This document shows positions 16,208 through 25,407 of a stretch of 64,000 nucleotides of DNA, in pieces (positions within the stretch are counted from its first letter, which is position 1; every line of letters starts with the position of its first letter). The notes below the pieces were generated by a model. It was not told where the DNA came from and made no database searches. It worked only from the letters and a program-made list of their open reading frames with translations. The position numbers and the translations under genes were made by a program. The stretch is taken from positions 1 to 64,000 of the forward strand of contig NZ_QFFM01000011.1 of assembly GCF_003129905.1 (NCBI RefSeq). Direction: 5' to 3'. Source of the stretch: Bifidobacterium callitrichidarum (lineage in GTDB: Bacteria > Actinomycetota > Actinomycetes > Actinomycetales > Bifidobacteriaceae).

Positions 16208-18706
16208 TCACTTCTTCAGCGTTGCGTAGCGGTGGAGGAAGGCTGCCATATCCTGACGGATGATGTTGGTTCCGACGCCGAAGACGCCGTCGGTGCCGGT
16301 GGAGATCTTGGAGGCCTTGGCCCACTTCAGGGCATCCTGGAAGTCGGTTCCAGCCAGCGAGGCATCCGTAAAGGTGTCCTGGGCGGTGGGGGCCGGCTTG
16401 CCGGCCACACGCCAGAGCATGAGCATGGCGTCCTGACGCTGGATGTTGGCGGCGCCATCGAAGGTCACCGTGCCGTCAGCCGCCGTGTAACCGTTGATGT
16501 AACCGTTCTTGGCCGCCCACAGAATCTCCTTGTAGTGCGGGGTCTGCTCGTTGACGTCCGCGAACTTGTTGTCCGCGGAGGCTGGAGCGTAGTCGGGACT
16601 GCCGGCCACGCGGTAAAGGAACGCGGCGTAATCCTGACGGTTCACGTTCGCCGCCGGAGCGTAGGTGCGTACGCCGGAGACAGGGTCGGTGTAGCCTTCG
16701 GAGATTTTGTTCTCGTAGGTCCACAGAATGTCCTCATAGTGCGGGGTCTGCTCGTTAACGTCCGCGAACGGGCCGGCGGACGGATTCGTCGGGGTCGTGG
16801 AGGTCTTGTCGACGGTCACGGTCACGGTCTTACCGGACTGACGGCCGGTGATGGTGAGCTTGTCGCCTTCCTTTGCGTTCTTCAGTTCGATTTCGGTGGT
16901 GCCGGCGGTCTGCACGCGAACGCCGGAGAGCGGGGTGCTGGAGACGGACTGGTCGACAATCTTGCCGCTGGCGTTGGTCAGCTGGTAGGCGAGAACCGCA
17001 TCGCCATTGAAACCGGTGGCCTGCGCAACGATCTTGCCATCCTTGGAGGCGGTGGCGACTTGTGCGTTGTTGGAAAGCTGCTTTTGTGCGTCGGTGCTGG
17101 TCGCAAGGCCAAGCGCGTTGCCGATGGTGTAGAAGTTATCGGTCTGGTCCGTCAGGCCATCGACGCGGGAGGCGTTCGGTCCGGAGGCGGCGATGCGCAG
17201 CTGGGTACCGGTGTGGCTCATGTTGCCCTGGGCCTTGCTCGGATCGGCCTTGCCTTCGACGTCGGCGCTGGTGTCCTTGCCGTTGCCATACAGGTCGTCC
17301 TCGGAGGTGCCGTAGGAGATGACGGTCTTGGAACCGTCACGGTTCTTCAGCACTGTGCTCAGCGCGTAAATCGGCTGGGATTCGACGATCTGGGAGGTAT
17401 GGGCGTGGTCGGCGGTGACGATGACGAGCGTGTTGCTCAGGTCGACCTTGGCGAGGGCCGCGGAGATGGCCTTGTCGAGGTCATCGGTCTCGCCGATTTG
17501 GCCGCAGGCGTTACCGTTGTGGTCCTGCTTGTCGATCGAGGCGCCCTCGACCTGCAGGAAGTAGCCGTTCTGCTGGCCGTTCTTGTTGTTCTGCAGCAGA
17601 TCGATGGCCTTGTTGGTGAAATCGGCAAGCGATGCGCCGCTGTTGCCGAGCCACTTCGGGTTCACACTGCAGGTGGTCGGGTTGGCGTCCTTGGCCGGAT
17701 CCTGCTTGGTGGCGACGGACGGGTTGAACTCTGTCGGCAGATTGCCGTCGCCAAGCAGGGCAAGAACCGGCTTGGTCTGGTCGGCGGAGGACAGGCTCTT
17801 GAAGCCGTTCACGTCACCGGACTTGACGGTCTGGAAGCCACGGGCCGCGGCCTGATCCCACAGGGTCTTGCCGTCGAGTCCGAGCTGGTTGAAGTACTTG
17901 GCGCCGCCGCCGATGGTTACATCGGCGCGGGTGTCGAGCAACTGCTCGGAGATGGAGCCGATGCCGCCATTGACCTTGAGCTGGTCGGCGAGGCAGTTCT
18001 TGGCCTGATTGCCGTCGGCAGCGTCGAGCTTGCCGTCCTTGTTGGTATCGGTCTTGCCGTCCCACTTGCCCTGCGGTCCGTAGCAGGCACGCTCGGAAGA
18101 GTGGGATTCGAGGACGGCCGGGGTGGCGTCCTGGATTTCGGCGGTGGTCACGTTGCCAGTGGCCTTGCCGGCGGCCTTCGCAAGCTCGATGAGGTTGAGC
18201 TGCGGGTTACCCTTGACGTCGATGTCGACGGCATTGTTGTAGGTCTTGGTGCCCGTAGCCCAGCTGGAGCCGGACGCGGAGGAATCGGTGACCGGAGTGA
18301 GCACGCCTGCCGTCCTGGAGCCGGCAAGCTTGCCGTTCTTGTCCTTGGCCATCAGGCTGTCGTTAGAGCTGTTGCCCAGCGAGAAGGTGGTGTACTGGCC
18401 CACGCCAGTCTCGACACCCTGTGTGGGCTGACCGAGGCGATCGATGCCCTCGAACTTGCCGTTCAGGCCATGCAGGTAGTTGCGGGCCACGGTGATTTCG
18501 GAATCACCCATGCCGTCGCCGATAAACAGAATCACGTTCTTGGCGTTTCTGGAGCCGACCGCGGCGATGCGCTGCGCGCCACCATGAACGGACAGAGCGG
18601 AGACATCCTTGCCATCTGCGGCATACGCGGTGCCCGCGACAGATGCAAGCGTGGCCACCGCAGCCAAAGCGGCCACTACCGCTTTGAACCCATTACTCTT
18701 CTCCAT
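16208..18706 (-). CDS. Secreted PhoA-type alkaline phosphatase fused to three SLH domains
   Basis: An 832-residue protein. The signal peptide ends near AYA/AD at 29. The alkaline phosphatase superfamily domain starts with NVILFIGDGMGDSE near 57, has TDSSASGSSWATG with the nucleophile Ser near 140, GGGAKYF near 260, EGASIDKQDHNGNA near 395 and TADHAHTS near 430, which matches the metal-binding layout of PhoA. A small beta domain (about 550-635) links to three SLH domains (about 645-832). The ATG is preceded by AAAGG 8 bases upstream. It would be a surface-retained phosphomonoesterase for phosphate scavenging. Upstream at 18793-18810 are two Pho-box-like heptamers 11 bp apart (weak). Phosphatase-SLH fusions are known in cyanobacteria but I do not recall one from bifidobacteria. 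Confidence 0.9.
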   Translation of the reverse strand: MEKSNGFKAVVAALAAVATLASVAGTAYAADGKDVSALSVHGGAQRIAAVGSRNAKNVILFIGDGMGDSEITVARNYLHGLNGKFEGIDRLGQPTQGVETGVGQYTTFSLGNSSNDSLMAKDKNGKLAGSRTAGVLTPVTDSSASGSSWATGTKTYNNAVDIDVKGNPQLNLIELAKAAGKATGNVTTAEIQDATPAVLESHSSERACYGPQGKWDGKTDTNKDGKLDAADGNQAKNCLADQLKVNGGIGSISEQLLDTRADVTIGGGAKYFNQLGLDGKTLWDQAAARGFQTVKSGDVNGFKSLSSADQTKPVLALLGDGNLPTEFNPSVATKQDPAKDANPTTCSVNPKWLGNSGASLADFTNKAIDLLQNNKNGQQNGYFLQVEGASIDKQDHNGNACGQIGETDDLDKAISAALAKVDLSNTLVIVTADHAHTSQIVESQPIYALSTVLKNRDGSKTVISYGTSEDDLYGNGKDTSADVEGKADPSKAQGNMSHTGTQLRIAASGPNASRVDGLTDQTDNFYTIGNALGLATSTDAQKQLSNNAQVATASKDGKIVAQATGFNGDAVLAYQLTNASGKIVDQSVSSTPLSGVRVQTAGTTEIELKNAKEGDKLTITGRQSGKTVTVTVDKTSTTPTNPSAGPFADVNEQTPHYEDILWTYENKISEGYTDPVSGVRTYAPAANVNRQDYAAFLYRVAGSPDYAPASADNKFADVNEQTPHYKEILWAAKNGYINGYTAADGTVTFDGAANIQRQDAMLMLWRVAGKPAPTAQDTFTDASLAGTDFQDALKWAKASKISTGTDGVFGVGTNIIRQDMAAFLHRYATLKK

Positions 18707-18792
18707 TGCTAATCCTTTCGTACCTCTGATGCAGTACGAAATTCAACGTAGAATCCGCAATCGTCTCATCGGCGACACCTGCATGCTTCCTG

Positions 18793-18810
18793 GGAGACAT
18801 TTAGGTGAAT
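18793..18810 (-). promoter_or_regulatory. Possible PhoP-box-like direct repeat upstream of the phosphatase gene
   Basis: On the minus strand ATTCACC and TGTCTCC start 11 bp apart; actinobacterial PhoP sites are GTTCACC-like heptamers with 11-bp spacing. The first unit matches well and the second only 4 of 7. It lies 87-104 bp upstream of the phosphatase start. Confidence 0.25.
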
Positions 18811-18832
18811 TCTGGGAATGCGGCAAATCTGG

Positions 18833-20542
18833 TCAATCTGTCGCATTTGTTCGGTGTCGATTCAGACATCGCGCTACCGGCTTACGCATACAATCGAAAA
18901 GCATCGAAAACCCCTGCGCAGCGAATGGCAACAGGAGCGCATAGAACGGCAACGTGTAGATGCTTTTCGCCTCCCAAAGCAGGTAACAGCAGAATCCGCC
19001 AAGGAATCCGACCGCGAGGAACAGCATCGTCGCTTTTCGTGCGAGGATTTCACCGTTTACCGAATCCCGTTCTTTGCTCGTATGCAGGACGGATACAGCA
19101 ACCATCGCAACGACGGCAATCAAGGCGCACAGATATACGGCGGATTGCATGACATCGCCATACGCGTTCACCACGCTGCGTCCCGGTTCGGAGAGCAGCC
19201 AGTGGGCCAAACCGTTACCGGCATGCATACGGATACCGAGGCCGGAATACAACACGGTTTCAAAGGTCGGTTCGGCCCATTCCGTGGATAGTTTTTGGCC
19301 GAAAAACACCAACGCAGATAAGGGGTCGTTGACGGACGAAGACCAAGCGGCGCGAATCGTGTCGACAGCGTGCCGGTACTGTGCCGCATAATCCCCGCCG
19401 GTGCTGAGATACACGTTCAATGCATCGCTTTGCCACCATCCCGGCAGGACACCGGTTTTATGCTGCACTCCCATCGCAATCCACGACAATGCGGGCATCC
19501 CTGGCCCGAATGACTGCCCGGTGACGTGCTCCATCACAAGAACCGGCACGACTGTAGACTTAAGCACCAACGAGTAGCCGACGATTCCGCCGGCCAGCAG
19601 CCACCAGCGACGTGATTGGAAAGTCGCCAACACCAACACGATAAGCATCGCCAGCACGAGGATGTTGAACGTGTTTTTAACCATCACCCCAAGTGCGGCT
19701 GCCACGCATGACCCGACAAGCAGGAAGATCCGCGCATGGACGTGCTCAACGCGCAGACACTCTATGAGCAGCAAAGCGGCCAACAGCGTCAGCAGTAGAC
19801 CTACCGCGTTGGTATAGACGAACGCGGAGAACATGAGCAGTGGAAAGCACAGCGCGATAAGCAGCTCCAAGATGACCTTGGCCTTGCGCCCCAATCCCAG
19901 AAGCTGCGCAAACCGGCAGAGCACGACGACCACACCAGTGACCGATAATGCGTTGATGAACTGGAAAGCCATGAAGTTCTGTGTGCCGAATAGCCGGTAT
20001 ATCAGCGCGAACCACAACATGGCGCCGGACTGGAACGGATACCAAGCCAGATAGTTGAACAGATTGCCCTTCATCAGTTGATCTTGGCCGGCACATGTGG
20101 CCTGATAGCCGAGAGCACCTTCAGGGGCGCAATAATCAGGACTGAATGCCGCAATGTTCCCCCTGACGAGCTCCGTCGCCCCGCGAGACAGCATGACCGA
20201 ATCCGGATATTGCGGATTCGCGAAATTCAGTGCGCCAATCCACGTCACCTGCATAATAAGCACGTAGGCAATCAGAACGACAAACCGGCCCCGATCGCTG
20301 AAACGGGCCATAAGCCGACTGGCATAGGCGATTGCCGCCACGAATATCGGCACTCCGGCAATCAGCAATGCCGATGATCCCCTAAAAGTCATCTGCTCGG
20401 CAAGCACGGTATCGGATGAAGCACCTTGCGCAGGCTGGAAGATTGAGGTGGTGAACAATGACACAAGCGCGATAACGGTGAGAGCGATAACGGTGAGAGC
20501 ATAGGCAATTGTTTCAGCTAGCGCGGATATCTTCGTCCTCAC
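18833..20542 (-). CDS. Polytopic membrane glycosyltransferase-like protein
   Basis: A 569-residue protein with about 12 TM helices and a large outer loop. A QYPDS motif, a YLAWYPFQSG loop and PALSWIAMGVQHKTGVLPGWW are shared with the protein at 34796, so the two are paralogues. The architecture suits a GT-C (PMT-like) transferase using polyprenyl-linked sugars, but there is no decisive motif. The start is a GTG at 20542 with GGGAGG 5 bases upstream; the longer frame to 20845 overlaps the pyruvyl-transferase gene and is rejected. It is third in the operon GlfT2-like, pyruvyl transferase, this gene, which supports work on the same glycan outside the membrane. Confidence 0.75.
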   Translation of the reverse strand: MRTKISALAETIAYALTVIALTVIALVSLFTTSIFQPAQGASSDTVLAEQMTFRGSSALLIAGVPIFVAAIAYASRLMARFSDRGRFVVLIAYVLIMQVTWIGALNFANPQYPDSVMLSRGATELVRGNIAAFSPDYCAPEGALGYQATCAGQDQLMKGNLFNYLAWYPFQSGAMLWFALIYRLFGTQNFMAFQFINALSVTGVVVVLCRFAQLLGLGRKAKVILELLIALCFPLLMFSAFVYTNAVGLLLTLLAALLLIECLRVEHVHARIFLLVGSCVAAALGVMVKNTFNILVLAMLIVLVLATFQSRRWWLLAGGIVGYSLVLKSTVVPVLVMEHVTGQSFGPGMPALSWIAMGVQHKTGVLPGWWQSDALNVYLSTGGDYAAQYRHAVDTIRAAWSSSVNDPLSALVFFGQKLSTEWAEPTFETVLYSGLGIRMHAGNGLAHWLLSEPGRSVVNAYGDVMQSAVYLCALIAVVAMVAVSVLHTSKERDSVNGEILARKATMLFLAVGFLGGFCCYLLWEAKSIYTLPFYALLLPFAAQGFSMLFDCMRKPVARCLNRHRTNATD

Positions 20543-20601
20543 GTCATCCTCCCAACCCGGCGGGTTTGCCGACAATCCAGACCCGCCGGTAGACAAGGCT
20601 T

Positions 20602-21834
20602 TCAGTATAATATGTCGGCAATCCGGCGAATCTGCTTTGAGTATCGTTCCGGCAAGTTCGGGTCGGCGAACCCCTCTCCCGGCAAAGGCGCGGGTTGCCC
20701 CAATGCGGCTTTGGTCCAATGCGACCCCATCCGTAGCACAGCCGCATGTTTGACATCGTAATACCCGGCATCCACGGAGATGAACGAACCGGTGCAGCCT
20801 TTGGCGGCAGCAAGAATATGCGGATGATACCGCGTGGACACCCACCGTTGCCCCTCGCGGGCCGGGAATCCGCGTTCCAGAATCTCCGCCAAGGGGAAGA
20901 ACCTCACATGGTCGTAGCCATAAGCAATCAGATAATCATAAATCGGGCGGTCAATCAGCGGATTGCACTCCACAACGCCAATAGGATCGTGCAGGCCGAT
21001 GCCCCACGTTTCCAGTATCGATACGGCATAGGTATGAAGGCGCTCGCTGTCTGCCACGAAATCGGACTGCACGCATAACATCACCGCCGGAAGGGATTCA
21101 TCCTCCATATAGCATCCCTTCAAGGCGTTCACAAAGCAGTCGTCCGGCGCAAGTTCGGCGATGGCTTTCCCCGATCCGCCATTGTTCAACGTTTCCAGTG
21201 TACGTTCGTCACGCACGGTAAAACCATCGAACGCCGCAGCGGAGTGCCGGGCGAATGCCAACGATTCACCGTCCAACGGCATCAGGCCAAGCCCTGTAGC
21301 GATTACCGGAATGCCATGCTGCCGCGCGAATGGACCTATGGCAAGACGGGACAGATTGCATGTCCAATCACCCCGCATGTAACCTCCGCCGAGTATATGA
21401 ATGCTTCGTGTTCTATGCTGCAGCAGGCGGATGCCCATGGCGTAGCGTGGTGAGAGGCCGTCGTTTTCCAAAGCCTCCCCAACGAATCCTGCGATATCCT
21501 TGATGGGGCCGTCATAGGGGAAGGGATTCTCCGTTCCCAACCGGCGCAACGTATCCGTGAACGATGCGCGCGGGTGAATACCCTGCAGAATCGCCGCCGC
21601 CGGCCCGGGCCGGGCACAATCCATGACGACCGGGGATTCCGGATGTCGCTGTGCCAGATATTTGAGCCATTCAGCGGCGATAAGCTCATCCCCGTAGTTC
21701 GGGTAGCCGGGTTCGGCAATCAGATAGAGCACATCGCGACCAGGCTGTTCAACCGGCCTGCGGCCGCGTTCACCGGGCTTGTCGCCTCGTACGATTCTGT
21801 CCGCCACGGATCGCAGGGAATTACGGATGCCCAT
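20602..21834 (-). CDS. Polysaccharide pyruvyl transferase family protein (CsaB/WcaK-like)
   Basis: A 410-residue protein of the PF04230 family. YLIAEPGYPNYGDELI near 35-50 is the hallmark N-terminal strand-loop, followed by IHILGGGYM near 145, GLGLMPLD near 180, a FTVRDERT element near 205, and RYHPHILAAAKG near 330, where CsaB-like enzymes bind phosphoenolpyruvate. It would add ketal pyruvate to a wall-polymer sugar. In Bacillus and Paenibacillus, CsaB-made pyruvate ketals are the ligand of SLH domains. The ATG at 21834 overlaps nothing and has AAAGG 6 bases upstream; the preceding gene ends at 21837. Its place among six SLH genes is the strongest contextual clue in the window. Confidence 0.85.
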   Translation of the reverse strand: MGIRNSLRSVADRIVRGDKPGERGRRPVEQPGRDVLYLIAEPGYPNYGDELIAAEWLKYLAQRHPESPVVMDCARPGPAAAILQGIHPRASFTDTLRRLGTENPFPYDGPIKDIAGFVGEALENDGLSPRYAMGIRLLQHRTRSIHILGGGYMRGDWTCNLSRLAIGPFARQHGIPVIATGLGLMPLDGESLAFARHSAAAFDGFTVRDERTLETLNNGGSGKAIAELAPDDCFVNALKGCYMEDESLPAVMLCVQSDFVADSERLHTYAVSILETWGIGLHDPIGVVECNPLIDRPIYDYLIAYGYDHVRFFPLAEILERGFPAREGQRWVSTRYHPHILAAAKGCTGSFISVDAGYYDVKHAAVLRMGSHWTKAALGQPAPLPGEGFADPNLPERYSKQIRRIADILY

Positions 21835-21836
21835 GG

Positions 21837-23768
21837 TTACCTTTTCGCTTCGTCGAGATACTGCTTCCAAAACGCCAATGACGTCATGTCATCACGCTGC
21901 TCGCGGTACCGGCGGGCAACCGAATCGTCACGCATCAGTTGTTCCGCGAGCGCCTCGAATCGTATCATTATTCCATCTCGTTTACTGTCATCGCGCACTC
22001 GCATCACGCCACGCTGGCCGGACGGCTCCACCGCCAGAGCGCGGTTGGCGTCGTACAGCACTCGCCATGGCCTGCATAGACCATCCACCGGAATGATGGC
22101 CAGACCGCCTTTGGGCTTATGTGTTGAGGTGGGATGATTCTTGCGTTCATCCTCATTCCCATGAGGCAGAATGCCGCGTACGAGTCGTCCTAGAATACGT
22201 GCCGCTCTTCTGGACAAACGCGCATCCGGGCGAGGAGCAGGTGGAACCGGTACGTTCTCATCGTTAGCGGTTTCCTCCACGCGCCACATGTTGACAACGT
22301 CCGGCGCCCCCTCGATTTCGGAAATCGGTCGGAGTTTTTCGGCTTTGGCGGCTGCCTGCTTCAGCAGGCGCTCGCCCACTGGGTGACGGTAGTATTCCGG
22401 ACCACGCAGGTAGTCGGTGATCGCATCGCATACCAGTTCCATCGACGGATAATCGAAATGCTTCCCCGCGTTGACAATGGTCTCCCTTAGACGTGCCACG
22501 TTAGCCGTCATGTCGTTGTTGGGATCGGGGGTGAACGCCTCCTGAATGAGCAGGTTACGGGCCGCCAAATATATTTCCACAGCCGGATTCCAGCGCAAAT
22601 CGAACGGATCGTGCCATACGCACACACCGTTCAGCGTAATAAACTTCAACTGCTCCTTTTCCTGGATGCGAGTGGAATATTCCACGTCGTCACGCCGGTA
22701 GAACAGCGGAATCGGCAACCCATGCTCACGGATGCGACTCACAGGGAAGCACGAGTACCACCATGCCGAATACAGGCCCTGCTCCTTCGAAGAAGGAATC
22801 AGCTCCTCATTGAACGTAATGTCATATTCACGATCCATGATGAGCCGCGGCTTGAACGGCTGCAAATGCCGTTGGGCCTGAATCTGACCGATGTCCTCCT
22901 GCTGCAGCTCGAAATTGGCGGTTGACAACATAGCTCCAGCCACCGTAGCGGAGGCGTATTCGTCGCTCGCGCATTCCAACAGACGCAATGTTCGTTTGAA
23001 CGACTCGGGACATACCGTCACATCGTCATCCATAAGCAGCACATGAGTGGCCCAACCCTCTTCCACGGCATGAATCATGCCAGCTGCGAAACCACCGGCG
23101 CCGCCCACATTGCCGTTCGGAATCACGGTAATAGACGAATTACCCGAAGTGACATCATCGGGGAGAGACCGGCCGTTGTCCACCACGGTCAAATGGAAGT
23201 ATTGCCCCCAGAGGGAATCCTCGAGTAGCGATGTGCGAATCAAATCGATATTGCCCGTCACCTGCCGTTCCTTGCGGAACGTGGTGGTGATGATTTCGAT
23301 GCGCACGTCGCGACGTCGCTTGACATTTGCGCCATAGTAGACAGAGCGCAATGTGGCAGGCTGATCACCTGTCGTCACGGTGAAGGCCACCAACTGTGCA
23401 TCCACATCGGCCGGATACGGTATTACGTATCGGAACCATCCATCCGACGTGAGCGAAGTCGGATCCGTCACGTCTACGATGGGGCGTTTCTCCAAACGAC
23501 GATACACCATCTGGGTCAGCGTCACGTGCACAGGTGCGTTCGTCTCCAGCACCAGCGTAGGAGCCAAATCGCTGTCGCCTGTGTACAGCCGCCACTTCTT
23601 CATTGAAAACGAGCCAAAATACGTCATGAAATCGGCATAGGAATGCGCGCCTATGGTCAGTTCCTTAGGACCTACTCCACTGTAGGACGGTGATTTCACA
23701 TACAACGGCAGAATCGAACACGAGGAAAGCGATGGCGTCCAAATCGGTCGACTCAAATCAATGAACAT
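21837..23768 (-). CDS. Second GlfT2-like galactofuranosyltransferase
   Basis: A 643-residue paralogue of the 14174-16042 protein with the same order: N-terminal beta-sandwich, IEIITTTFRKE, VVDNGRSL, NGNVGGAGGF near 222, LLMDDD near 245, YSAWWYSCFP and CVWHDPFD, then a longer, charged C-terminus (PVPPAPRPDARLSRR region) lacking in the other. All expected metal and donor residues are present, so it should be active. Two GlfT-type enzymes may split initiation and extension, as GlfT1 and GlfT2 do, or make alternating linkages. The ATG at 23768 has a poorly spaced AAAGG; a GTG at 23798 is the alternative. First gene of the second glycopolymer operon. Confidence 0.85.
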   Translation of the reverse strand: MFIDLSRPIWTPSLSSCSILPLYVKSPSYSGVGPKELTIGAHSYADFMTYFGSFSMKKWRLYTGDSDLAPTLVLETNAPVHVTLTQMVYRRLEKRPIVDVTDPTSLTSDGWFRYVIPYPADVDAQLVAFTVTTGDQPATLRSVYYGANVKRRRDVRIEIITTTFRKERQVTGNIDLIRTSLLEDSLWGQYFHLTVVDNGRSLPDDVTSGNSSITVIPNGNVGGAGGFAAGMIHAVEEGWATHVLLMDDDVTVCPESFKRTLRLLECASDEYASATVAGAMLSTANFELQQEDIGQIQAQRHLQPFKPRLIMDREYDITFNEELIPSSKEQGLYSAWWYSCFPVSRIREHGLPIPLFYRRDDVEYSTRIQEKEQLKFITLNGVCVWHDPFDLRWNPAVEIYLAARNLLIQEAFTPDPNNDMTANVARLRETIVNAGKHFDYPSMELVCDAITDYLRGPEYYRHPVGERLLKQAAAKAEKLRPISEIEGAPDVVNMWRVEETANDENVPVPPAPRPDARLSRRAARILGRLVRGILPHGNEDERKNHPTSTHKPKGGLAIIPVDGLCRPWRVLYDANRALAVEPSGQRGVMRVRDDSKRDGIMIRFEALAEQLMRDDSVARRYREQRDDMTSLAFWKQYLDEAKR

Positions 23769-23884
23769 GGGACTTTGGAACCTTTCACTGCTTCTCACCC
23801 AGTTATTCTCTTAGGCTATCACCTAGCTCATTCACGGCCCAATATCTGTGGACTGTTTCGTAGCTGTTTATCATCGTGATGTCC

Positions 23885-23890
23885 TATACT
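23885..23890 (+). promoter_or_regulatory. Candidate -10 element of the DUF2142-like gene
   Basis: TATACT lies 32 bp before the ATG at 23922 in the 153-bp divergent region between it and the GlfT2-like gene. No good -35 is visible at 16-18 bp. Confidence 0.35.
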
Positions 23891-23921
23891 GCATATGCCC
23901 AGCGCGCGGAGAGGACTTGAC

Positions 23922-25313
23922 ATGCGGGAACAGTCGCAGGCGATGCATAGAAAACGAGATAAGCTCAGTGCCGGCCACGATCTTGGAGGGACGGCTAACG
24001 GTCGGTTCCTGATCAGGAAGGTATTCCGCTATCTTCAAGGCTGGAAACTTGAGGGGCTGTATGCCTCGGTAACCATAATATGCGGACTGATTTTAATCTA
24101 TTGGGACCGTCGTCCCGCCCGTAACGATGACCGCGCACATTTGGGACGTCTTCGCCAGTTGGCGTCAGGCACCCTGCTGCCCGTACAGAGTCCCGATGGC
24201 AGCGACCTGTATGGATACTGGAGAGATGGCATTTTCCGGCCCTTTAACAATACGGCCGTGAATTCGCCGGTTGCATATTATCCATCGATTCTGGCATTCA
24301 GGATTCATTGGAACGACTATCTGCTCGCGTGCATCTTCACGCTTGTCTGCTCCACGCTGACGGCGACCATCGCGATTCACGTGGCTATGCGGTATCGATA
24401 CGTTATTTGCGCAGCGGCATTGTTGCCGGCTGTGTTTTTCTCGTTCCTGTATGTGACCACGGATGCCGTGATTAATTCGTTGTCCTTGCTGTTCGTAGCA
24501 ATCGCGCTTCGATTGCATCAGCGAGCTGAAGTTACATGGCCGCAAACCATACTGATTACGGTGCTCGCCCCATTGGTGGCACTGACGAAAACAACATCCG
24601 TGGTATTGCTCGCCATGCTCTTCCTGCCTGTGATTGCCGTGTGGAGGGAACGTCATATCATCCGCTGGCGCATGCTGCTTCCTCTTGCCTCAGGTTCGGC
24701 CGCCTGTCTGGTCTGGCAGCGTATGACCAGTCATATTCCGCCCATTCTTGGCACTGATTTCACGTTGGAACGTTATCAGGATGCGCAGCAGCTACTGGTA
24801 TCCCATCCGCTGGAGTTTCTGCAGAGCCTACTGATTACGCTCGTGCAACCGCTCGATTTCAACAAGAAATTCGATAAATACAACTCCGTGCGTAATCTCC
24901 AGTTCTTTGCGGGCAGTGAAAAAGCACAGTTGCCCACCGGGATAATGTTGCTGATTTTTGTGGCTATCGTGCTGCTGTTGGTGAAGAACAATATCAATCA
25001 GCATGAAATCCACTGGCAGGAACGAACCATCATGGGTTTTATGATTGCGGGATTCTATGTGCTGACATGCGCCGCTATGCTGCTTGTCGGCAGTGGTCTG
25101 CTGACTACCGATAAGTTGGGGGCATACGCGGACGGTATGCAGAACCGGTACTTCATCCCGGTGCTCGCTCCAATGGCGCTGATGCTGCCAGACTTTGGTC
25201 TTACCGTCAAGAGAAGCCATGTCATCAATGCGACCATCGCGTCATGTCTGGTGCTGGGATATGCCGGTATCGTGTGTGCACACGTCATTGCGTTCCCAAA
25301 AGTGGTTGCATGA
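23922..25313 (+). CDS. DUF2142-like polytopic membrane protein
   Basis: A 463-residue protein with a short cytoplasmic N-terminus, a TM near 45-65, an outer loop with RNDDRAHLGRL and then NTAVNSPVAYYPSI, and about nine further hydrophobic segments. The small loop with LVALTKTTSVVLL and the RYFIPVLAPMALML motif near the C-terminus are characteristic of the DUF2142 family of predicted membrane glycosyltransferases in actinobacterial polysaccharide loci. The ATG at 23922 has GGAGAGG 7 bases upstream. It is transcribed away from the GlfT2-like/pyruvyl-transferase operon and probably serves the same pathway. Confidence 0.7.
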   Translation: MREQSQAMHRKRDKLSAGHDLGGTANGRFLIRKVFRYLQGWKLEGLYASVTIICGLILIYWDRRPARNDDRAHLGRLRQLASGTLLPVQSPDGSDLYGYWRDGIFRPFNNTAVNSPVAYYPSILAFRIHWNDYLLACIFTLVCSTLTATIAIHVAMRYRYVICAAALLPAVFFSFLYVTTDAVINSLSLLFVAIALRLHQRAEVTWPQTILITVLAPLVALTKTTSVVLLAMLFLPVIAVWRERHIIRWRMLLPLASGSAACLVWQRMTSHIPPILGTDFTLERYQDAQQLLVSHPLEFLQSLLITLVQPLDFNKKFDKYNSVRNLQFFAGSEKAQLPTGIMLLIFVAIVLLLVKNNINQHEIHWQERTIMGFMIAGFYVLTCAAMLLVGSGLLTTDKLGAYADGMQNRYFIPVLAPMALMLPDFGLTVKRSHVINATIASCLVLGYAGIVCAHVIAFPKVVA

Positions 25314-25342
25314 CCGTGCCGCAGCAGCGCCACACAACCACT

Positions 25343-25407
25343 TTGCGAGTGAGATGAATGGGGGCTTCCATAAATATTATGGAAGCCCCCATTCATCTCA
25401 CTCGCAA
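25343..25407. terminator. 31-bp perfect hairpin between convergent genes
   Basis: Each arm is 31 bp (left 25343-25373, right 25377-25407) around an ATA loop. The stem contains GGGGGCTTCC. The right arm overlaps the last codons and TGA stop of the minus-strand gene at 25398. Confidence 0.9.
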
